A stretch of 20,460 bases of DNA, taken from positions 1 through 20,460 of the forward strand of contig JAYMTA010001350.1 in assembly GCA_036897625.1 (NCBI GenBank), read 5' to 3'. Source of the stretch: Pelargonium cotyledonis. Lineage: Eukaryota; Streptophyta; Magnoliopsida; Geraniales; Geraniaceae. Positions 15,633 to 20,460 of this stretch are shown piece after piece. The notes under the pieces were generated by a model. The model had not been told where the DNA came from, searched no databases, and saw only the letters and a program-made list of their open reading frames with translations. Position 1 is the first letter of the stretch, and each line of letters opens with the position of its first letter. Position numbers and translations under genes: made by a program.

Positions 15633-18424
15633 ATGCTTCGAATTGGAATTGGAATGGTGTGCAAGGACCATTTCCGCATCGTACGAAGAAGATGGATGAG
15701 CAGTGGCAGAAGAGCCGTGCTGAGCTTCGGAGACGGCAGCCACGGCGCGCTGGGACTGCCCTCTTCTCTGACCGGAACCGGATTGGGCGGAGACGATGCT
15801 TACGAGCCCACCCTAGTCCCCGGCCTCACGTCCGACATCACTAGTGTAGCCGCCGGCCATTACCACTCCCTTGCCGTCACTTCACAGGGTCAGCTCTGGG
15901 CTTGGGGCCGCAACAACGAGGCTCAGCTCGGCCGCGCCATTACTTCTTCTACTTCTAGGTAACATCATTTCATTTCCCTTTGAATTACTGCTCCTGAAAA
16001 GCAAAATCCTGAATTTTTAGCTACTGATTAATTTGAATCATGAACCTTACTTCATGACCCAATTTTATCACTTTCTTGATCTCAAACCATATGCCCTGTG
16101 TTTTTCCAAATATGATCTTGAATCATACTCGTTTCAACTTAATATCTAAGAAATTAAGATAAGGATGCGTTTGGGAACATAAATTTGATTTGATTGAAAT
16201 TTTGGATTTGAAATGTTGTATTTCAAATACAAATATAATGCTTGGTAATTCATAGAATTTCAAATGACAAGGCAAGTGTCATTTGAAGTCCTATGTTCTA
16301 ACCATGTTTTGAATGTTATTGCATTTGACTCAAATCCAAATTCAAATTCTTGGTGCTCTCAAACACTTCGTTTGACTCAAATTCAGCATTTCAAAACAAA
16401 TGTTGGTTCCCAAACATACCACTTGGAACTAGAATCATTTTATATTATTACAATTTGATTTCATTGTTTAACCGTAACATGGATGTATGAAGTAGCAATT
16501 TCTTTTCGAATATCACCATGAGATACAAACACTATTTGCCTATGTATAGCATCAGTTGATCACTAAGAATAACTTTGGTCTAATTTTATGGTGGAAACTT
16601 ATTGGATTGCCAAGGGAATTGGTGATAGATATGCTGGTTACGAATGTATTTGTGTTGTATAAGCTGAGCTTAGGTCGTGAGAGGTGCCTTCAAATTTGAT
16701 ATTAAAGGTGAAGTACTGAATGTTGAGCTCCGGTTATTGGCAGAGATTCATGGAATAAACCAAGGAGAGTAGAAGGGTTGGACAAAGTGAAGGTTTGTGC
16801 TGCATTTGCTTCTGGTGTCATTTCTGCAGCCATTGGTGATGATGGCTCTCTGTGGGTGTGGGGAAAGTCCAAGCGTGGACAGCTTGGTCTTGGAAAACAT
16901 ATAATTGAAGCTCCTGTACCTTCCAGAGTTGAAGCACTTGCTGGAGAAAAGATAGTTAAGGTGGACACTGATGCTTATGTAGAAAATATAGTTAATAGTC
17001 CAATAATTTGCCAAGATCAAAAACAAAATTTCACTCCCTTCATCTCCGAAATGAGTGTCCATTTTTTGTTGTTGTTAGTTACGCATGAATTACCAGCAAT
17101 ATTCCTAAGATAAGTTAGTTAGAACCCCTTGATATTGTTACAACACTAGTACATGGGTTTGTAAGGGGGAAAGCCCAGCTCAAACTAACTTGCCCGTAAT
17201 TTTTACTCCATCCGTCCCAAAATTGTTTGTTTTCCATCTTTTGTGAAAGTTAAAGATTAGTTTTTTAGAATTAGTTTTTTTTTTTACTCTTATACCCCAT
17301 GTGCTCTTTTTGTAACAAAGTCAAGGAGCCAACTCATCTTAAGGATATAGAAAATGGACAATTTTTTTGGGGCAATTTTCATAGAGAAAGTGGACAATTA
17401 TTTTGGGACGGAGGGAGTACAAAAGTTGAAAACTAGACCGTCAATTTGGGATGGAGGGAGTAATAATTAATGATCAGTTTATGTAACATGCTTGATGCTT
17501 CAACTCTCATATGTTGTATGATGGGAAAGCTTAAGTGCTGCTTTCATTGACAGGTCTCGCTTGGTTGGGGCCATGCTCTTGCACAGGCTGAGGATGGAAA
17601 ATTGTTTGGATGGGGCTATTCAGCCGATGGTAGGTTAGGAGAGATGGGGAAAGCTTTGGAGACATCTCCACTCGATTCTAGTGCATATACACAAAGAAGT
17701 AACAGTGAACTCTCAAGCTCAATGATTGAGGCTGCTGAGAAGTTGGTTCTGGAAGGAATAGAGAAGGAAAAAGACATGCCGATAGTCTGGAACCCTTCTT
17801 TAGTGGACGAGCTTCATGGTGTTGACGTTGTAGACATAGCATGTGGGCTTGATCATTCCTTAGTTCTTTGCCGTAAGTAATAGTTGTGTTAAATTTCATG
17901 TGCACGAGCAGATATTGTCCCTACTTATGTATCCAATTTCAGGTGATGGCACCTTATTAAGCTGTGGAAGCAATGTATACGGTCAACTGGGCAGAGCAAA
18001 AAACGATTTGGGAATGTTGCCAGTTGACATGAGCTTCCCTCCCAAGTCGATTGCATCGGGGCTTGGGCATTCCTTGGCAATATGTCAGACAGCTTCAGCT
18101 GTTACAGAAAGTGGTGGGAACATCGTGTCGTGGGGATGGAACCAGAGTTCCCAGCTTGGAAGAGCGGGGCCAGAGAACCTTCCGATGGTTGTCCGAGGGA
18201 TGGAAGGGGAAACTCCTATTTCAGTGTGTGGCGGGAGGGTACATTCCATGGCGCTCACGTCCAAGGGAGAGGTGTGGGTTTGGGGTTGTGGCAGGAACGG
18301 CAGGCTCGGGTTAGGAAGCTCAAGTGATGAAAATGAGCCTGTTATACTAGAATTCCTGCAAGACTATGAAGTCTTACAAGCAACAGCAGGGTTTGATCAT
18401 AATCTAGTTTTGGTAGTGGATTGA
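15633..18424 (+). CDS. RCC1-repeat beta-propeller protein, four exons, intact
   Basis: Exons: 15633-15958, 16744-16960, 17554-17872, 17943-18424 (stop TGA), all joining in frame (phases 2, 0, 1) to about 447 residues. Seven RCC1-type blade motifs are visible: LSFGDGSHGALG, WAWGRNNEAQLG, WVWGKSKRGQLG, FGWGYSADGRLG, LSCGSNVYGQLG, SWGWNQSSQLG, VWGCGRNGRLG, each paired with a GxxHSLA-like strand (AAGHYHSLAV, SLGWGHALA, ACGLDHSLVL, ASGLGHSLAI, GGRVHSMAL, AGFDHNLVL). An alpha-helical insert (SMIEAAEKLVLEGIEKEKD) sits within the middle blade. RCC1-family propellers serve as GTPase regulators, organelle splicing factors or the UV-B receptor UVR8; the UVR8 GWRHT motifs are absent, so it is not UVR8. 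The Arg-rich start (FRIVRRRWMSS) could be a mitochondrial targeting peptide. ATGs at 15633, 15654 and 15696 are all in frame, and the last just precedes the first blade. The intron 2 donor (AAG|GTGGAC) is weak; retention would add a short tail ending at 17113. Confidence 0.9.
16163..16420. mobile_element. MITE in intron 1 of the RCC1 gene
   Basis: GGATGCGTTTGGGAACA at the left end is matched inversely by GTTCCCAAACATACC at the right end (16406-16420). The inside is made of many ATTTGAAAT/ATTTCAAAT strings that fold back on each other. TIRs of the GGnnTGTTTGG type are common in plant hAT- or PIF-derived MITEs. The target-site duplication is unclear. Confidence 0.65.
17204..17419. mobile_element. 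Stowaway-like MITE in intron 2 of the RCC1 gene
   Basis: The left end TA-CTCCATCCGTCCCAAAATT and right end AATTATTTTGGGACGGAGGGAG-TA are the classic Stowaway (Tc1/mariner-derived) terminal inverted repeats with a TA target-site duplication, giving an element of 212 bp (17206-17417). A second right-type terminus, TTTGGGATGGAGGGAG-TA, ends at 17460, so either a second copy was nested or the end was duplicated. Confidence 0.9.
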
Positions 18425-19145
18425 TGTAGATTGTAAATCATTGGCTATATGTATTGTTGATTAGCCTTGTGCTTTTGTGCCATACTTTGGAGTTTAGTTT
18501 TGTTGGAGGAATGATTATTGATAGATATAATTAATTTCATTTGATATATACTCTTGGGTATTTTCAAAAACATATATAAAAAACAGACCAAATATTATAA
18601 CTCAAATTATCGAATATCAAATATGAAATTAATTATCGAATAACAATATTTGACATAAATTAGAGGATACAAGTAACGCATAAGTTATTCTATTGGCAAA
18701 CCTTCGAGTAGTTTATACAAATAAAAAAAATACTAGACTAAAAGCACTAAAAATCTCTTCTTTAGAGTTCAAACACACTTAAAAACACTGTAAAATGTCA
18801 ATCTCAAACATTATCTAGAAGATTTCCTCGTCAAATTGTTAGACTGGATACAATGATGATCACCTCTTCAGTCTAATAGTGGTTGAACTCCTAAATCGCA
18901 TCAAACTCGGTTGAATTTCAACCCCGCTCCATGATCCAACCAACTACCTCACAAACAACGTCTCTTTGTGCTCTTCATACACATATGAGTTTATTTATAG
19001 ATTTGACGTGATATATTCTCAAAACCTTAAAGAATAATTTAAACGTTTGTCATCCAGATAAGATCTCGTTATTTAAACAAGAAATAAATTTTAAAGACCA
19101 ACTATTAACAAGATCACGTAATAAAAACTAATATTAATTTATGTT
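18425..19145. other. RCC1 gene 3' flank and intergenic DNA, no gene
   Basis: The first 100-130 bases after the stop are T/G-rich, as expected for a plant 3' UTR (TTGTAAATCATTGG..., TTTTGTGCC). The rest is AT-rich with no protein-like open frame and no clear repeat structure by eye. Confidence 0.5.
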
Positions 19146-19915
19146 TATCGGTCACCCTCCCAAACGAAAAAAAAAAAAAACAAACGAAAGAAAATAAGAG
19201 GGATAATTAACAAATCAACGATGTGATTTGATGTAATTAATCTAAAGAGAAAATGGACACTCGCTCGGAGAGGAAAATGAGTGTAATAGTGTAGTAGATG
19301 AGGAAGAGAAGCTAAGAAAATTTGGGGATTGGGACTGCGAACCATTGTGGCTGTGTGGGACATGGATTGGATTCCATAATTGGAGCGAGAAGGTGACTTT
19401 TTGGCTACAGATTCAGATTCTGTCTCGCTGAGCCTGAGCCTGACCAGTAGTTGTTGCGTCTCCACCCTCGTCTTCTCTCTTCACAACAAGATTCAACAAT
19501 TCACGGACAGAGACGCGACGCTATGCTGGAAAACCCTACTCTTGCTCCTCTGCTGTGGTCCTCTCTCTCAACCACAGAACCCTAGGCTCAATTTAGCCCC
19601 AAATCACAACACACACACAATCAAGAACTTGCAAGATCCTGATCCAAGCCAATTGGCAATTTGATTAATCTTCAACAACCTTTACAAGCTCATGAACACT
19701 GTATTTAACCTCCCTTCCTTCTCTAACAGACTCGTAACTAACTTCTAAACTAACCAATGATAGCTTGACAGCTCAGCCTAGCTGTTACAACAAACAAACA
19801 ATCAAAACGACAATCAAAACGCTTCGTTTCACTAACTACTCTTGCTACGCTGCGTTTCACTTACTTGCTGACTTCCTAAACGATGTCGTTGCCTTCTTCT
19901 TCTTCTTCATTTATG
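19146..19915 (-). repeat. Probable LTR or untranslated remnant downstream of the gypsy polyprotein
   Basis: On the - strand this follows directly after the end of the chromodomain frame, where a 3' LTR is expected. It has a purine-rich (GAA)n tract at about 19893-19911 that could act as polypurine tract, a TTAAATACA box (about 19703-19711), GA- and GTGTGT-rich leader-like DNA, and an A15 run on the + strand near 19167-19181. Open frames on both strands (19380-19664, 19465-19145) have no domain. LTR borders (TG...CA) and a second LTR copy could not be confirmed within the window. Confidence 0.4.
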
Positions 19916-19917
19916 AT

Positions 19918-20300
19918 TTATGACCGTTGGAGGCATAGCAATACTTCCTCTTTAACCAGATTCTTGACCTCAAGGATCAAATTGAGGCCAGTTCTTTTCA
20001 CAAAATCCCAATCTTCCCATGTTGCATCCTCTTGAGAACCATAGGACCATTGCACGAGCACCTGGACCACATCCATGTTGTTCCTCTTGACCATCTTCCT
20101 GTCAAGCAAAGCTACTGGAGCAATTTTCAACAGTCCATCTTCAGTGACCTCAGGCAATGAAGTTTGCAGTGAATGGTGCTGACCCAACTTCTTCTTCAGC
20201 AAGCTCACCTAAAAGACATGATGTATTTTGGAGCTCTTAGGCAACTTGAGCCTGTAAGCCACTGTACCCAACTTTTCCAGAATCAAATAAGGATAAAGGT
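19918..20300 (-). pseudogene. Ty3/gypsy chromovirus polyprotein, integrase C-terminus with chromodomain, truncated
   Basis: The - strand gives YPYLILEKLGTVAYRLKLP then KSSKIHHVF, a TAG stop, VSLLKKKLGQHHSLQTSLPE, and a chromodomain: ALLDRKMVKRNN, VQVLVQWSYGSQEDATWEDW, DFVKR. This is the C-terminal integrase extension of plant chromoviruses (Ty3/gypsy), in which 'GTVAYRLKLP...IHPVFHVSLLKK' and 'VLVQW...EDATWEDW' are diagnostic. The chromodomain guides insertion to heterochromatin. The TAG sits where a His or other codon is normal just before VSLLKK. Everything upstream (integrase core, RT, protease, gag) is cut off at about 20300 by another repeat. A dead, 5'-truncated copy. Confidence 0.9.
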
Positions 20301-20301
20301 T

Positions 20302-20460
20302 TTTTTAGTACCCAAACTTTGCTCGTATACCCAATTTAGTACCTAGACTTTTATTACATACCCAATTGAGTACCTATTCTTTAATTCTAAACTCAATTTA
20401 ATACCTACCGTTACATTCCGTCACCTCACCCATTAAGTCACGCATACGTGGAAGCGGACG
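20302..20460. mobile_element. Start of a second element made of 31-bp subterminal repeat units, runs off the right edge
   Basis: Four units begin at exactly 31-base spacing: 20302, 20333, 20364 and 20395. Their cores read TTAGTACCCAAACTT, TTAGTACCTAGACTT, TGAGTACCTATTCTT and TTAATACCTACCGTT. The sequence then goes to CGTTACATTCCGTCACC and more GC-rich DNA. It interrupts the gypsy polyprotein. The unit length and the AATTTAGTnCCT-like core recall the arms of the element at 8111-8898. Probably the left arm of a non-autonomous DNA transposon (Mutator-like or foldback). Confidence 0.6.

Noticed and set aside
15321-15743. 140-codon open frame on the - strand opposite the RCC1 first exon
   Set aside because: It overlaps the GC-rich start of a well-supported + strand gene, is Ser-rich without motifs, and its openness follows from the base composition of the other strand.
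19380-19664. 94-codon + strand frame starting MEREGDFLATDS
   Set aside because: It lies in the probable LTR region, is Ser/Leu low-complexity at the start, and has no domain; the - strand reading as retrotransposon flank fits better.
20302-20460. CRISPR-like array from the regular 31-bp units
   Set aside because: The units are degenerate along their whole length with no conserved repeat/unique spacer alternation, and the genome is a plant's.
1-20460. A novel multi-gene defence or metabolic system
   Set aside because: Only three host genes are visible, they are of unrelated families, and the rest is transposon remnants; nothing supports a joint function.

Overview
This is a stretch of plant nuclear DNA, most likely from a eudicot. 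It is AT-rich, has short-exon genes with GT-AG introns, and carries typical plant repeats: LINE, Ty3/gypsy chromovirus, Stowaway and other MITEs, and a CACTA-type end. No organelle, bacterial or viral gene cluster is present, and I cannot name the species.

Left block (1-8000). A partial RING-H2 finger on the + strand runs off the left edge (1-121). A seven-exon neprosin-domain gene (glutamic-type peptidase family, secreted) follows on the + strand (2028-4026). Its last codons and stop appear to come from an antisense LINE remnant. Two degenerate LINE copies lie head to head (- strand about 3976-5343, + strand about 5358-7090). A second, nearly complete membrane-anchored RING-H2 gene is on the - strand (7153-7724). 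Both RING copies and neprosin exon 3 each carry an apparent one-base deletion. At least two of these fall in short homopolymers, so they may be assembly errors or early pseudogenization.

Middle block (8000-15300) has no gene I can defend. It holds an approximately 0.79 kb terminal-inverted-repeat element with a GC-rich core and 31-bp periodic arms (8111-8898), a remnant of a plant 'putative gypsy-type transposon' domain (about 10400-10800), an 80-bp tandem duplication, a CACTA-like terminus (12409), a short - strand stretch resembling the last membrane segment of an amino-acid permease, several perfect hairpins and palindromes, and a possible tRNA-derived SINE (about 15190-15296).

Right block (15300-20460). 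An intact four-exon RCC1-repeat beta-propeller gene (15633-18424, +) is the best-preserved gene in the window; MITEs occupy its first two introns. After it come AT-rich intergenic DNA, a likely LTR remnant, the chromodomain end of a Ty3/gypsy polyprotein on the - strand (19918-20300) with a premature stop, and, interrupting that, the start of another element built of four 31-bp units that runs off the right edge.

The three gene types (RING E3, secreted peptidase-like, RCC1 propeller) show no operon-like or pathway link; they are neighbours in transposon-rich DNA. I found no convincing new multi-gene system. The most interesting points are the altered catalytic motif and transposon-derived C-terminus of the neprosin gene, the inverted pair of RING copies around it, and the 31-bp periodic arms shared by two otherwise different elements.
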